Assembly (NCBI RefSeq): GCF_900460535.1
Contig: NZ_UHIL01000002.1
Span: 930,001-994,000 of the forward strand
Direction: 5' to 3'
From: Vibrio parahaemolyticus
Lineage (GTDB): Bacteria; Pseudomonadota; Gammaproteobacteria; Enterobacterales; Vibrionaceae
DNA length: 64,000 nt
Shown here: in pieces, positions 53,877 to 63,444 of the stretch
Numbering within the stretch: the first letter of the stretch is position 1
Layout: each line of letters opens with the position of its first letter
Notes under the pieces: generated by a model
Database searches by the model: none
What the model saw: the letters and a program-made list of their open reading frames with translations, nothing else
Told to the model about the DNA's origin: nothing
Made by a program: the position numbers and the translations under genes

Positions 53877-54995
53877 ATGTCAACTAACCAACATTACCTA
53901 AATATCGAAAATGTAGTGAAGCAATTCGGACAGTTCACGGCATTAAAGAAAATCTCGCTAGCGATTGAAAAGGGCGAGTTCGTTTGTTTTTTAGGCCCTT
54001 CTGGCTGCGGTAAAACTACGTTGTTACGTGCAATTGCAGGTTTAGATCTACCTACTTCTGGCGCGATTTTTCAAAACGGTCAAGAGACCACATTTCTACC
54101 ACCAGAAAAGCGTGATTTCGGCATTGTGTTTCAGTCTTACGCGCTGTTTCCAAACCTCACCGTACAAGAGAACATTGCGGTGGGTTTGAAAAACCAAGGT
54201 ATGTCAACCAAAGAGGCGCTGGAGAAAGTAGAGCAGTGGCTCGAAACGATAGGCTTACCAACCTCAGGGCAGAAGTTTCCTAACCAGTTGTCGGGCGGTC
54301 AGCAACAACGTGTGGCGTTAGCGCGAGCGCTTGCTTTATCTCCGGGACTGCTTCTTCTTGATGAACCTTTATCTGCGTTGGACGCAAAAGTACGTGTTCA
54401 CTTACGTGATGAAATTTGTAAGCTGCAACGCAAGCTGGGCATCACTACCATTATGGTTACGCACGATCAGGATGAGGCGCTTTCGATGGCAGATCGAATT
54501 GTGGTGATGAACCATGGCGTAATTGAGCAAGTCGGCACGCCTCAAGAAATCTACCAACAACCGGCAACGCGCTTTGTGGCCGAGTTTGTCGGCAGCATGA
54601 ATTTTATCGAGACATCTGTCGTGACCGAATCTCAGGTGCGTATTGCGGAGACTCTACTGCCAGCACCAAGTTTAACCAATCGTAAGATTCAACGTGGCGA
54701 TCGCTTTGATTTAGCGGTACGTCCCGAAAACATCAAGTTTGTCGAAAACTACCGCAACTCGCTGCCTGTACGCATTACCGCTACCGAGTTTTTGGGCGCA
54801 TTTTTCCGCGTGGATTGTGAGCTACAAAACGACAGCCAAGCGAAACCAATCGTTGTTGATGTGCCAGTCGAGACGGTGCAAAACCTCAATATTCGCATTG
54901 GTGATGTGCGTTACATCCAGTTCTTGGAAAGTGGCTTGCACGGTTATGTAATCCCTTCTCAGGGGAATGCGTTTACAAAAGCGTTGGCGGCATAG
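53877..54995 (+). CDS. phnT: AEP ABC transporter ATP-binding protein
   Basis: 372 residues: Walker A GPSGCGKTT, Q-loop FQSYALFPN, signature [15 protein letters not shown], Walker B LLLLDEPLSALDAK, H-loop THDQDEA, and a C-terminal TOBE domain (residues about 285-360). It powers AEP import. GGAG lies upstream of the ATG and a PhnR-type operator just before it. The permease gene begins eight bases after its stop. Confidence 0.92.
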   Translation: MSTNQHYLNIENVVKQFGQFTALKKISLAIEKGEFVCFLGPSGCGKTTLLRAIAGLDLPTSGAIFQNGQETTFLPPEKRDFGIVFQSYALFPNLTVQENIAVGLKNQGMSTKEALEKVEQWLETIGLPTSGQKFPNQLSGGQQQRVALARALALSPGLLLLDEPLSALDAKVRVHLRDEICKLQRKLGITTIMVTHDQDEALSMADRIVVMNHGVIEQVGTPQEIYQQPATRFVAEFVGSMNFIETSVVTESQVRIAETLLPAPSLTNRKIQRGDRFDLAVRPENIKFVENYRNSLPVRITATEFLGAFFRVDCELQNDSQAKPIVVDVPVETVQNLNIRIGDVRYIQFLESGLHGYVIPSQGNAFTKALAA

Positions 54996-55003
54996 GTGCA
55001 AAC

Positions 55004-56728
55004 ATGGATGCGAAGACAATGACGATGAATAGCCTGACGACTCAAGACAAAGCGAAATCAATGATGGGACGCATTAGCCGCGACAATCTCGTGCTGTTTG
55101 GTTTGTTGGCGGGTCTTTCCACGATGATGATCTTGTTCATCTTGATGCCATTGTGGGCGATGCTGGCCAAAAGCGTACAAAACAGCGATGGCGAGTTTGT
55201 TGGGCTAGCCAACTTTGCGACTTATTTTTCTTCTTCAAGCTTGTGGGTTTCCGTTGGTAATACGTTTAGTTTGGGACTCGTTGTAACGACGGTGGTCGGT
55301 ATTCTGGCCTTTGGTTACGCTTACGCACTCACGCGTTCATGCATGCCATTTAAAGGTCTATTTCACATCTTAGGTACCGCGCCAATCCTTGCTCCCTCAC
55401 TTTTGCCTGCGATCAGCTTGATCTTCCTCTTTGGCAATCAAGGGGTTGCGAAAGAGCTACTTGGTGGTCACTCAGTGTATGGTGTGATTGGTATTTCAAT
55501 GGGGTTGATCTTTTGGACCTTTCCTCATGCTCTGATGATTTTGACCACTTCGCTGCGTACTTCCGATGCCCGTTTGTATGAGGCCGCTCGTGCTCTAAAA
55601 ACCTCACCGATGAAGACCTTTTTTATGGTGACGTTACCTGCGGCGAAATACGGTTTGATCAGCACTCTAATTGTCGTATTCACGTTGGTGATCACCGATT
55701 TTGGTGTGCCGAAAGTCATTGGCGGAAGCTACAACGTTCTGGCGACCGACATCTTCAAACAAGTGGTGGGCCAGCAAAACTTTGCCATGGGTGCAGTAAC
55801 CAGCATCATGCTGTTATTTCCTGCGGTAATGGCGTTTGGTGCAGATCGTTGGGTGCAGAAAAAACAAAAGAGCTTGTTTGATACTCGCTCTGTACCTTAT
55901 CAACCAGAACCCAACAAAACGCGTGATGGCCTTTGCTTTGTATACTGTTCACTGATTTCTGTCGCAGTACTGGCAGTGTTAGGCATGGCGGTGTACGGCT
56001 CTCTAGTGACATTTTGGCCGTGGAATAAAGCGCTGACGCTAAACAACTACAACTTCGCAGAGATGAGTACCTATGGCTGGAGCCCGTTCTTTAACTCTCT
56101 CACTTTAGCTGGTTGGACTGCGCTGATTGGTACCGCTGTGATTTTTGTCGGTGCCTACTGTATTGAAAAAGGTCGTGCGTTTGGGCCAGTTCGTCAGGCG
56201 ATGCAAATGCTGAGCGTGGTGCCAATGGCGGTGCCGGGCATGGTTTTGGGTTTGGGATACATCTTTTACTTCAATGATGTGAACAACCCATTGAATGTGC
56301 TTTACGGTACGATGGCGTTTCTGGTGATTAACACCGTAGTGCACTATTACACAGTCGGCCACATGACTGCGTTAACCGCTCTCAAGCAACTGCCTTCAGA
56401 GATAGAAGCGACGGCAGCATCGGTCAAGCTGCCTCAGTATAAGTTGTTCTTCAAAGTGACCTTACCGGTTTGTATGCCTGCTGTTTTGGACATCGCAACC
56501 TACTTGTTTGTTAATGCATTGACCACCACTTCTGCGGTAGTATTCCTGTACTCAACCGATACGATTCCTGCTTCGGTATCGATTCTAAACATGGACGATG
56601 CAGGCCAAACGGGCGCAGCTGCTGCGATGGCCGTGATGATCATGATTGCAGCCGCGATTGCGAAGATCGTTCAGATGACGTTGGGGAAGTGGTTAGAAAG
56701 TCGCACTCAGGCTTGGCGTAAAAGATAA
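55004..56728 (+). CDS. AEP ABC transporter permease, fused double-domain
   Basis: 574 residues with two binding-protein-dependent permease halves, about 12 membrane helices. Each has an EAA loop (LYEAARALKTSPMKTFFMVTLP and IEATAASVKLPQYKLFFKVTLP, in part). In Salmonella the halves are separate PhnU and PhnV; in vibrios the single fused gene is usual. The start may be ATG 55004 or the in-frame ATGs at 55019/55025; I cannot separate them. It ends ten bases before phnR. Confidence 0.92.
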   Translation: MDAKTMTMNSLTTQDKAKSMMGRISRDNLVLFGLLAGLSTMMILFILMPLWAMLAKSVQNSDGEFVGLANFATYFSSSSLWVSVGNTFSLGLVVTTVVGILAFGYAYALTRSCMPFKGLFHILGTAPILAPSLLPAISLIFLFGNQGVAKELLGGHSVYGVIGISMGLIFWTFPHALMILTTSLRTSDARLYEAARALKTSPMKTFFMVTLPAAKYGLISTLIVVFTLVITDFGVPKVIGGSYNVLATDIFKQVVGQQNFAMGAVTSIMLLFPAVMAFGADRWVQKKQKSLFDTRSVPYQPEPNKTRDGLCFVYCSLISVAVLAVLGMAVYGSLVTFWPWNKALTLNNYNFAEMSTYGWSPFFNSLTLAGWTALIGTAVIFVGAYCIEKGRAFGPVRQAMQMLSVVPMAVPGMVLGLGYIFYFNDVNNPLNVLYGTMAFLVINTVVHYYTVGHMTALTALKQLPSEIEATAASVKLPQYKLFFKVTLPVCMPAVLDIATYLFVNALTTTSAVVFLYSTDTIPASVSILNMDDAGQTGAAAAMAVMIMIAAAIAKIVQMTLGKWLESRTQAWRKR

Positions 56729-56737
56729 GGACACCTC

Positions 56738-57442
56738 GTGCAGTACGTAAAAATTAAAGATTCGATTGTTGAACAGATTGAAGCGGGCATGCTATCACCG
56801 CGTCAGAAATTGCCTGCGGAGCGCAAGTTGGCGGAGTCGTTCGACACAACCCGAGTTACGTTGCGCGAAGCGTTGTCGTTATTGGAAGCCGAAGGGCGAA
56901 TTTATCGTGAAGATCGCAGAGGCTGGTTTATTTCACCTGAGCCACTACGTTACGATCCTACTCAAACACTTAATTTTCCGAACATGGCGAAAGCGCAAAA
57001 TCGCGTGCCAAAAACGGAGCTGATTGCGGCAAAGGGTACTTTAGCTAACAAGCAATCTGCGCGCTTGTTACAACTGCAGCCGTTCTCTGATGTTTTTCGT
57101 GTCGACCGCGTTCGATATTTGGAAGACAGACCTGTGGTGTATGTGACCAACTATATTCGTCCAGAGATCTTCCCCAATTTATTGAGCTTTGATTTGACCA
57201 ACTCGCTGACCGACATTTATCGCGAGCACTTTGGTGTGGTGTATCAGAAGACGCGTTACCGTATTTCTACCAGTACCTTGCTTGGTGAAGTCGCGCAAGC
57301 GTTGCGAGCAACATCGGGCACTCCGGCAATGGTTGTTGAACGTACTAACTATAACCAACATGGCGAGTTGATTGACTGCGATATTGAATACTGGCGTCAC
57401 GATGCCATCAGTATTGAGTCGGTGGCAGAGCTCAATCACTAA
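56738..57442 (+). CDS. phnR: GntR/UTRA-family regulator of phosphonate use
   Basis: 234 residues from GTG with AAGGACA before it. N-terminal GntR winged helix (GMLSPRQKLPAERKLAESF, TTRVTLREALSLLEAEG) and a C-terminal UTRA ligand domain (DVFRVDRVRYLEDRPVVYVTNY). PhnR of AEP loci senses AEP or a pathway intermediate. Being of the HutC subfamily, it is expected to bind TGGT-N4-ACCA sites, three of which are found at phnW, phnS and phnT. Last gene of phnT-permease-phnR. Confidence 0.9.
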   Translation: MQYVKIKDSIVEQIEAGMLSPRQKLPAERKLAESFDTTRVTLREALSLLEAEGRIYREDRRGWFISPEPLRYDPTQTLNFPNMAKAQNRVPKTELIAAKGTLANKQSARLLQLQPFSDVFRVDRVRYLEDRPVVYVTNYIRPEIFPNLLSFDLTNSLTDIYREHFGVVYQKTRYRISTSTLLGEVAQALRATSGTPAMVVERTNYNQHGELIDCDIEYWRHDAISIESVAELNH

Positions 57443-57461
57443 CGTTCGCATTTTCATATTC

Positions 57462-57487
57462 AAAGGCTCCATCTCGGAGCCTTTGCT
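57462..57487 (+). terminator. Terminator after phnR
   Basis: AAAGGCTCC / GGAGCCTTT stem with a six-base loop, followed by GCTTTG; moderately strong. Confidence 0.7.
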
Positions 57488-57507
57488 TTGTCTAAACGGG
57501 AAAACAA

Positions 57508-58416
57508 ATGGATTTCTTGGCAATCGCACTCGTTGTATTTTCTGCGGTTTTGCATGCTGGTTGGAATATCTTGGGTAAAAACCATTCCGGATCAGGCGTG
57601 GCATTCACGATGGCTGCAAGCCTGTCTGCTTGTGGAGTGCTTACCCCATATCTGATTTGGTATTTAACCACGCTCGGTTGGACTTCGTTGCCAGTTGAGT
57701 TTTGGGGAATGCTGGCTTTTAGTGGAATAGCGCAAATTGTGTATCTCGTCGGTTTGATCATGGCGTATAAACATGCCGATGTTGGTGTGATTTACCCAAT
57801 TGCACGCGCTTTGCCGGTCATGATGGTGGGAGGGTTCAGTGTTGCACTCGGCCATGCGCTTTCATCTCAACAGTGGCTTGGTTTTGTGTTGATCACCTTT
57901 GGCTGCATTTTGGTTCCGTTGACTCATGTTCGCCAAGTTTCTTTGGTGGCGTATCTAAATGTAGGCGTGTTTTGGGCGTTGATCGCGGCAATTGGCACGA
58001 CAGGTTACTCTGTGGTGGACAAAGAGGCATTAACGTTACTGACTCAGCAAGCATCAACTATTTTCAACGATCAATACAGCGCGATCTTCTATCTTGGTGC
58101 GCAGTTTTGGGCGATGGGCTTACCCGTTTTACTTTGGTGTCTGATCACCGGAAATGATCAAGAGTTGCAAGCGGCTTGGCGAATCCGAAAAAGTGCAAGT
58201 ATGGCTGGCATTATGATGGCATCGACTTATGGATTGGTTCTGTTTGCGATGACGATGACAGACAACGTGAGCTTAGTTGTCGCGCTGCGCCAGATCAGTA
58301 TCGTATTTGGTTTATTGATGGGCATTTGGTTGCTTGCGGAAAAATGGTATCTCACCCGAGGTATCGGTGTGGCTTTCATCCTGGCAGGCATTGTGTTGTC
58401 TTTAGAAGGTGCTTGA
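57508..58416 (+). CDS. EamA/DMT-family transporter
   Basis: 302 residues with ten membrane segments as two EamA repeats (VLHAGWNILGKNHSGSG, YKHADVGVIYPIARALPVMMVG; later GIMMASTYGLVLFAMTM). DMT exporters carry amino acids, metabolites or nucleotide sugars; substrate unknown. It lies 65 bases after phnR, past a hairpin, on the same strand; a link to AEP use, for example amine or aldehyde export, is only positional. Confidence 0.85.
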   Translation: MDFLAIALVVFSAVLHAGWNILGKNHSGSGVAFTMAASLSACGVLTPYLIWYLTTLGWTSLPVEFWGMLAFSGIAQIVYLVGLIMAYKHADVGVIYPIARALPVMMVGGFSVALGHALSSQQWLGFVLITFGCILVPLTHVRQVSLVAYLNVGVFWALIAAIGTTGYSVVDKEALTLLTQQASTIFNDQYSAIFYLGAQFWAMGLPVLLWCLITGNDQELQAAWRIRKSASMAGIMMASTYGLVLFAMTMTDNVSLVVALRQISIVFGLLMGIWLLAEKWYLTRGIGVAFILAGIVLSLEGA

Positions 58417-58430
58417 AGCGCATCAACTAA

Positions 58431-58466
58431 AAGGCACCGGAAGTTCAAACTGACTGCAGGTGCCTT
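58431..58466. terminator. Hairpin between EamA gene and outer-membrane barrel gene
   Basis: AAGGCACC / GGTGCCTT stem with a 20-base loop between convergent genes; a possible bidirectional terminator, weaker than the others. Confidence 0.45.
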
Positions 58467-58482
58467 AGAAAAGAGGGATGAG

Positions 58483-59034
58483 TTAGAAACGCATTTGTGC
58501 GCCAAACATCACGCCACCAGAATCAAAATCGCTGTTTTTGGCGTAATTGTATTCTAAGTTCAAACCAAAGTGTTTATAGCCCCAAGCGACACCTGCTGCG
58601 GCTTCTCCGCCAAGGCTAGACTCGTCATATTCTTTATTCTGACCATTGTTTTTAAGCGTGTAACTTAACGTGTAGTAAGTGATACCGCCTTTACCGTAAA
58701 GCTCAAAACCAGCACCCAAAGGGTAGCTTACGTAACCGCTGATTCGCGGACCGCCATAACTCACGTCGGTGATTTCTGATATTGGGCTAATGAGTACAGA
58801 ACCAATGCCGTTAAACGCGCCTTTGTAACCCGCTTCAAGGCCGAAGTTTTGGTCGAACATGTAACGGTAATACACATCCCCTAAGAACATGTCGCCGTCA
58901 TCATGGCCATTATTGACGTCATAACTGACGTTACCATAGCCTAAATTCGCCCCCACAATGTGTTTGGTTGGCTCGGCATGAGCGGTGACAGAAAGTGCAG
59001 ACAACAAGCATGCTACGGCGTATTTGTAAGACAT
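58483..59034 (-). CDS. Small outer-membrane beta-barrel protein (OmpA-like/OmpW-size)
   Basis: 183 residues from ATG 59034 (GGAG upstream); the longer opening adds residues before the signal. Signal peptide to AHA (about 20), then an eight-stranded barrel: HIVGANLGYGNVSYDV, YYRYMFDQNFGLEAGYKGAF, AAAGVAWGYKHFGLNLEYNY and the BAM-type end AQMRF. Similar to the OmpA-like barrel proteins abundant in vibrios. Function unknown. Confidence 0.82.
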   Translation of the reverse strand: MSYKYAVACLLSALSVTAHAEPTKHIVGANLGYGNVSYDVNNGHDDGDMFLGDVYYRYMFDQNFGLEAGYKGAFNGIGSVLISPISEITDVSYGGPRISGYVSYPLGAGFELYGKGGITYYTLSYTLKNNGQNKEYDESSLGGEAAAGVAWGYKHFGLNLEYNYAKNSDFDSGGVMFGAQMRF

Positions 59035-59085
59035 AAGGACTCCGAATAGTAAACGAATAAACAAGATGTCGCGTGATACGCTGGA

Positions 59086-59994
59086 TTAACGCAGACGCGT
59101 CGCAAACTCAGCTTTGGTGTTGTCTAGCCACTCATAACGACGGCGGTACATCGAGCGTTTAGAGCGAGACATTCCCTCAGTATCGCGGCGCGTATCATTC
59201 ACTTTTAATGCGTAGAAATGGCGGTTGTATTCAATGCCTCCCAACTCTTGCCATAGTGCGTCGTAGTCAGTTTTGATGCGTCCTTTACTGTAACGTCGTG
59301 CTGCATATGTGTGAGATTGCGTTTTTACGGCGAGTATGGTGTTTACTTCCCAGACTTGAGCGATGAGTGTTAGCAAACTCACCATCAAGCTTTTTGGTCG
59401 CTGACCGTACAGTTTTCGAGTCAGTTTTTTGATTTTTGCGTTGTTTTCTTCACTGCTTCGAGGGCCTTGTAGGCCACCAATCATAATGCAGCGCCCAGTG
59501 TCTACATGACCAACGGTAAACGAAAGTGTGTAGAAGTTGCCGTCTTCAGCGTTGTGCAGCACAAGACTCATGTCGCCTTCTTTTTGGTAACGTGCTTCGT
59601 AAACCAATCGAACCGAGTACTCGATGTCATCGATTTCAAATGAGGTCAGCGTTAAGCCTTTTGAATCAGTGTAAATCTCGGCAATGGTCTCTTTAGAAAG
59701 CAGTTCTGAAATCGTTTTGTAGTGATCAACCACCAAGTTGGAGCGATCAAAAGCAGAGTTATTCTTAATGATGTACGGGCGAAACGGTTTTTCTAGGAAT
59801 CGGTGTGTACGCGTACAAAGCATGTCTAACAAAGACGATTCAATGTTATTCGCAAGGTGTTTGAATGCTCGTTTGTAGTAAAGCGCACGCATGATGAACT
59901 TCATTCTATATACCCAAAGAGGGTTATAGGTGTTGGCGTACTCATCAGCATAGATCACTTTAGTATGATCAAAAATGGATTTATTTGCAGTCAT
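59086..59994 (-). CDS. VirK/YbjX-family protein (DUF535)
   Basis: About 302 residues from ATG 59994 with GGGAG five bases before; a GTG two codons upstream is possible. DUF535 features: YRMKFIMRALYYKRAFK, VRLVYEARYQKEGDMSLVL, GGLQGPRSSEENNAKIK and a basic C-terminal part (RSKRSMYRRRYEW). Family members are linked to virulence, envelope remodelling and antimicrobial-peptide resistance, without a known reaction. 51 bases upstream of the small outer-membrane barrel gene on the same strand, so an envelope unit is plausible. Confidence 0.88.
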   Translation of the reverse strand: MTANKSIFDHTKVIYADEYANTYNPLWVYRMKFIMRALYYKRAFKHLANNIESSLLDMLCTRTHRFLEKPFRPYIIKNNSAFDRSNLVVDHYKTISELLSKETIAEIYTDSKGLTLTSFEIDDIEYSVRLVYEARYQKEGDMSLVLHNAEDGNFYTLSFTVGHVDTGRCIMIGGLQGPRSSEENNAKIKKLTRKLYGQRPKSLMVSLLTLIAQVWEVNTILAVKTQSHTYAARRYSKGRIKTDYDALWQELGGIEYNRHFYALKVNDTRRDTEGMSRSKRSMYRRRYEWLDNTKAEFATRLR

Positions 59995-60351
59995 TTTCAC
60001 TCCCGACTCACTTAAGAGCTTGTCTTAACTGGGGTTCTGTTTTAACAGCACGAGAAATAACAGCGAGGAACACGAAAATGGAGAGATGCACAAGGCATAA
60101 ATAGGAGGTGTGTTCTTGCTGATTCCAACGTACTCAAAATTAATTTTGAACAGTGTTCGTTTGTTCGGGATTCTAAGAGAAAAACCACGGCAGGTATTGT
60201 ATGAGTGAGTAAGGAAGTGTCAGGACACTTTGCCGCGTGGCGTCATTTTTTCTTACGCGCAGCGATAGTTTTTCTTGCTCGTTGAAACTGCGCATCGTTT
60301 GTACAGTGAGCTTCTCGAAAACAAGTTCATGAACGACACGAAGGAAAAACA
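59995..60351. other. Intergenic region of about 360 bp between ybjX-like and oxidoreductase genes
   Basis: Divergent promoters must lie here. I see AT-rich stretches around 60120-60160 but no palindrome or sigma element that I can support beyond an AAGGAAAAA ribosome site before 60352. Confidence 0.5.
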
Positions 60352-61752
60352 ATGGCACACCCATCTTACTGGTTTAAGCAAGCGCTTGAACTTGAACAGC
60401 CTCAACCAGCTAAGCCACTGAATGAAGATATCGACGCTGATGTCGCGATTGTTGGTGGTGGTTACACCGGACTTTGGACCGCCATTATGATCAAACAGCA
60501 AGCTCCGAAAAAGCATGTTGTTGTGATAGAAAAAAGCCTGTGCGGCAGTGGCGCGTCTGGAGCGAATGGTGGTTGCATGCTGACTTGGTCGACAAAGTTT
60601 CCGACCTTAAAACGTTTGTTTGGTGAAGCTCAGGCTGCTTGGTTAGTTGAAGAGTCCGAACAAGCCGTGCTTGAAATTGACGCGTTTTGTAAACAGCACC
60701 ATATTGATGCTCAGTTGTCGCTTAAAGGCGTGTATTACACGGCAACAAATCACGCGCAAGCGGGCAGCATGCAACCTGTCGTCGATGAGCTTTCACGTTT
60801 AGGCGTCAATAGTTGGCGTCGCTGCAAAGAAGATGAGCTGCACGCGAATACAGGCTCGCCCCGTCATCTTGAAGGTTTCCATTCTTCGGTTGCTGCTAGC
60901 GTCCAGCCCGCCTTGTTGGCTAGAGGTTTGCGCCGAGTTGCATCAGAAATGGGGATCGAAATCTTCGAAAACACACCAATGACCAAATTGGATTTTGGCC
61001 AACCAGCTACCGTGTACACTCCTGATGCACAAATAAAAGCAAAGCAGGTCGTGCTGGCATTAAACGCATGGATGGTGGAGCACTTTACGCAGTTCAAAAA
61101 CAGTATCGTGGTGGTTTCTTCCGACATGGTCATCACCAAACCGCTTGGTGAGTCGTTACGGAAAACGGGCTGGCAAGCGGGAACGAGCGTGTTAGATTCG
61201 CGTATTTTTGTTCATTACTACCGCGATACGCCAGATGGTCGCCTCATGTTAGGCAAGGGAGGCAATCAGTTCTCTTTCAACAACCAAGTGGACGTGATGT
61301 TCAATAAACCAACTCGTTATCAAAATCTTCTAAGGAAGTCATTCGATAAACTGTTCCCGAGTTTGAAAGAGGCGGAGTTTGAATACTCATGGACAGGAGG
61401 ATCCGATCGCTCAACCTCCGGCTTTCCATTTTTTGGGAAGTTGAACGAGCAACGTAATGTCTTTTATGGTTTTGGTTATTCAGGTAATGGTGTTGCGCAG
61501 ACTCGCATGGGCGGAAAAATCCTCTCTTCTATGGTGTTAGGGTTGGATAACGAATGGACTCGAAGTGGCTTAGCCAAAGGACCATTGGGGCATTTCCCTC
61601 CAGAGCCGTTTCGCTGGATTGGCGCAATGGCGGTGCGTAATGCGGTACGCCGAAAAGAAGAGGCAGAAGATTGTGGTCAAAAGCCATTTATCTGGGATAA
61701 GTGGCTGGCAAAACTTGCAGGGCCAGCAGGCAAAGCGGATAAGCTCGACTAA
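60352..61752 (+). CDS. FAD-dependent amine oxidase/oxidoreductase (DAO fold)
   Basis: 466 residues: N-terminal dinucleotide-binding DVAIVGGGYTGLWTAIMIK, then GSGASGANGG and a DAO domain ending with FYGFGYSGNGVAQTRMGGKIL. A small tail follows. It resembles gamma-glutamylputrescine oxidase and sarcosine-type oxidases, which deaminate or dealkylate secondary amines with FAD. Such enzymes have been reported to act on N-methylated AEP in some phosphonate clusters, and the phn locus is 3 kb away; that link is a hypothesis. A ribosome site AAGGAAAAA precedes the ATG. Confidence 0.85.
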   Translation: MAHPSYWFKQALELEQPQPAKPLNEDIDADVAIVGGGYTGLWTAIMIKQQAPKKHVVVIEKSLCGSGASGANGGCMLTWSTKFPTLKRLFGEAQAAWLVEESEQAVLEIDAFCKQHHIDAQLSLKGVYYTATNHAQAGSMQPVVDELSRLGVNSWRRCKEDELHANTGSPRHLEGFHSSVAASVQPALLARGLRRVASEMGIEIFENTPMTKLDFGQPATVYTPDAQIKAKQVVLALNAWMVEHFTQFKNSIVVVSSDMVITKPLGESLRKTGWQAGTSVLDSRIFVHYYRDTPDGRLMLGKGGNQFSFNNQVDVMFNKPTRYQNLLRKSFDKLFPSLKEAEFEYSWTGGSDRSTSGFPFFGKLNEQRNVFYGFGYSGNGVAQTRMGGKILSSMVLGLDNEWTRSGLAKGPLGHFPPEPFRWIGAMAVRNAVRRKEEAEDCGQKPFIWDKWLAKLAGPAGKADKLD

Positions 61753-61865
61753 ACTGAAGACTTTAGCCACAAACGAGACAGTTTGCAGTGAAAGTCGTTG
61801 GGGCGGACTTTCGCCTTGTGTTAGCCTCTCTCTTTCAAGCTCAGATTCAAAAGGTGAGTAACAGA

Positions 61866-62990
61866 ATGAAAATATTCAGCAACTTCGACAGCGGTAGCAT
61901 CCATGTCGTTAAAGCGGATGATAAAAATGACATCCAACTGAAAATCCCTAACGACAACATGTCGGAATTCTACCAATGGTTCCACTTCCGCTTAGAAACT
62001 GAAGCAGAGCAGTCTCACACCATCAAACTGCTCGATCTAGCGAAGTCAGCATACCCTGAAGGTTGGCAAGGTTACGACGTTGTTGCGTCTTATGACCGTG
62101 AAGAATGGTTCCGTATTCCTGCTGAATTTGATGGTGACACATTAACGTTTACTGTGATCCCAGAGCGCAGCTCTATCTATTTCGCATACTTTGCACCGTA
62201 CACTTATGATCGCCATCTCGATCTACTGCACATGGCGCAAAGCGCGCACCACTGCAAGCTAGATACACTGGGTCATACCCTAGATGGTAACGACATGAGC
62301 CTACTGACTTTTGGTGAGCCAGAAGAAGGCAAAAAGAAAATCTGGATGATCGCGCGTCAGCATCCGGGCGAAACGATGGCCGAGTGGTTTATGGAAGGTA
62401 TGATTCAGCGTCTGCTGGATGAAAACGATACGGTTGCCCGTGCACTACTTGAGAAAGCAGTGCTTTACGTTGTACCTAACATGAACCCAGATGGTGGTAT
62501 TCGTGGTCACCTACGCACGAATGCGGTTGGTGTAAACCTAAACCGTGAATGGCAAACGCCTTCAATGGAGAAAAGCCCAGAGGTGTTCCTTGTTCGTGAA
62601 CGCATGCTCGAAACGGGCGTGGATATGTTCTTAGATGTTCATGGTGATGAAGCGATCCCATACAACTTTGTTGCAGGCTCTGAAGGCATCCCATCGTACG
62701 ATGAAAACTTAGCGGCGCTGGAAAATGCATTCAAACAAGCACTGTTGACTATTACGCCGGAGTTCCAAGATGAAATTGGCTACGACAAAGACGAACCAGG
62801 CAAGGCAAACCTGACGGTTGGTTCAAACTGGGTTGCCGAGCAATTTAAGTGCTTATCGTACACAATTGAGATGCCATTCAAAGACAATAACAACCACCCT
62901 GATCCGTTGTACGGTTGGTCTCCTGAGCGCAGCGTGATGTTTGGGCAAGATGTGCTTGCAGCAACACTTGCGGTGACTGACAAAATTTAA
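61866..62990 (+). CDS. M14-family zinc carboxypeptidase (cytosolic AGBL/CCP-like)
   Basis: About 374 residues from ATG 61866; an upstream in-frame extension is not supported. An N-terminal beta-sandwich (YQWFHFRLETEAEQSHTIKL) of the type preceding CCP domains, then the peptidase: zinc ligands H166 and E169 (ARQHPGETMAEW) and H259 (LDVHGDE), arginine in VGVNLNREW, and the catalytic Glu in YTIEMPF. No signal peptide, so cytoplasmic. Bacterial members remove C-terminal residues from unknown peptides. It lies 113 bases after the amine oxidase gene, same strand. Confidence 0.9.
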   Translation: MKIFSNFDSGSIHVVKADDKNDIQLKIPNDNMSEFYQWFHFRLETEAEQSHTIKLLDLAKSAYPEGWQGYDVVASYDREEWFRIPAEFDGDTLTFTVIPERSSIYFAYFAPYTYDRHLDLLHMAQSAHHCKLDTLGHTLDGNDMSLLTFGEPEEGKKKIWMIARQHPGETMAEWFMEGMIQRLLDENDTVARALLEKAVLYVVPNMNPDGGIRGHLRTNAVGVNLNREWQTPSMEKSPEVFLVRERMLETGVDMFLDVHGDEAIPYNFVAGSEGIPSYDENLAALENAFKQALLTITPEFQDEIGYDKDEPGKANLTVGSNWVAEQFKCLSYTIEMPFKDNNNHPDPLYGWSPERSVMFGQDVLAATLAVTDKI

Positions 62991-63023
62991 ATGCAATAGT
63001 TCCACAGCATTGATTCATTACCG

Positions 63024-63050
63024 AACAGCTCATCTTTGATGGGCTGTTTT
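63024..63050 (+). terminator. Terminator after the carboxypeptidase gene
   Basis: AACAGC-T-CATC / GATG-G-GCTGTT stem-loop followed by TTCTTT. Confidence 0.7.
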
Positions 63051-63142
63051 CTTTCCTGTTATTCGCATTTCTTATTGTAAAAATTAGTTGCCATTCATCC
63101 ATTTACTGAGTTCTTCTCAAGTTTGAGAAACTGCAAAAATAG

Positions 63143-63158
63143 GGTGATTTGCATCACA
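63143..63158. promoter_or_regulatory. CRP-like site upstream of the ompA-like gene
   Basis: GGTGA-N6-TCACA differs from the CRP consensus half-sites by one base. It lies about 300 bases before the start codon, ahead of a likely -35/-10 region around 63175-63200. Confidence 0.5.
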
Positions 63159-63444
63159 GAAAAGTGCTAAGAGTGTGATATTCTCCGCAACGAATTGACT
63201 ATGGCTAAACCAATGTCGTTGGATTTTCTCCTCAAATGAGAGCCCACGTTTAGATAATTAACGTGTGATCGAGAGGTGGTGGTATCCGTGTTACATCATT
63301 GGCGTTCGAATATCATTTTTTGATTCCTTCCTACGAAATTTAGCTGTTTCTATTCAACTAAAAAGAGAAAGTTGCGGCTTCACATGATAAGCAGCGACTT
63401 GCTTAATTTGTGTTGCTTTTTGTACAAGAAAAAGGAAAAAAATA

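Larger units (their letters stand above)
62991..63444. other. Leader region of the ompA-like gene, about 450 bp
   Basis: It holds the carboxypeptidase hairpin (63024-63050), a CRP-like site (63143-63158) and a leader of more than 200 bases before the ompA-like start codon. A long leader is expected for an outer-membrane protein gene under small-RNA control. No open frame. Confidence 0.6.

Noticed and set aside
61788..61865. Upstream extension of the M14 carboxypeptidase
   Set aside because: The extra 26 residues are not family-like; the ATG at 61866 begins the conserved N-terminal domain.
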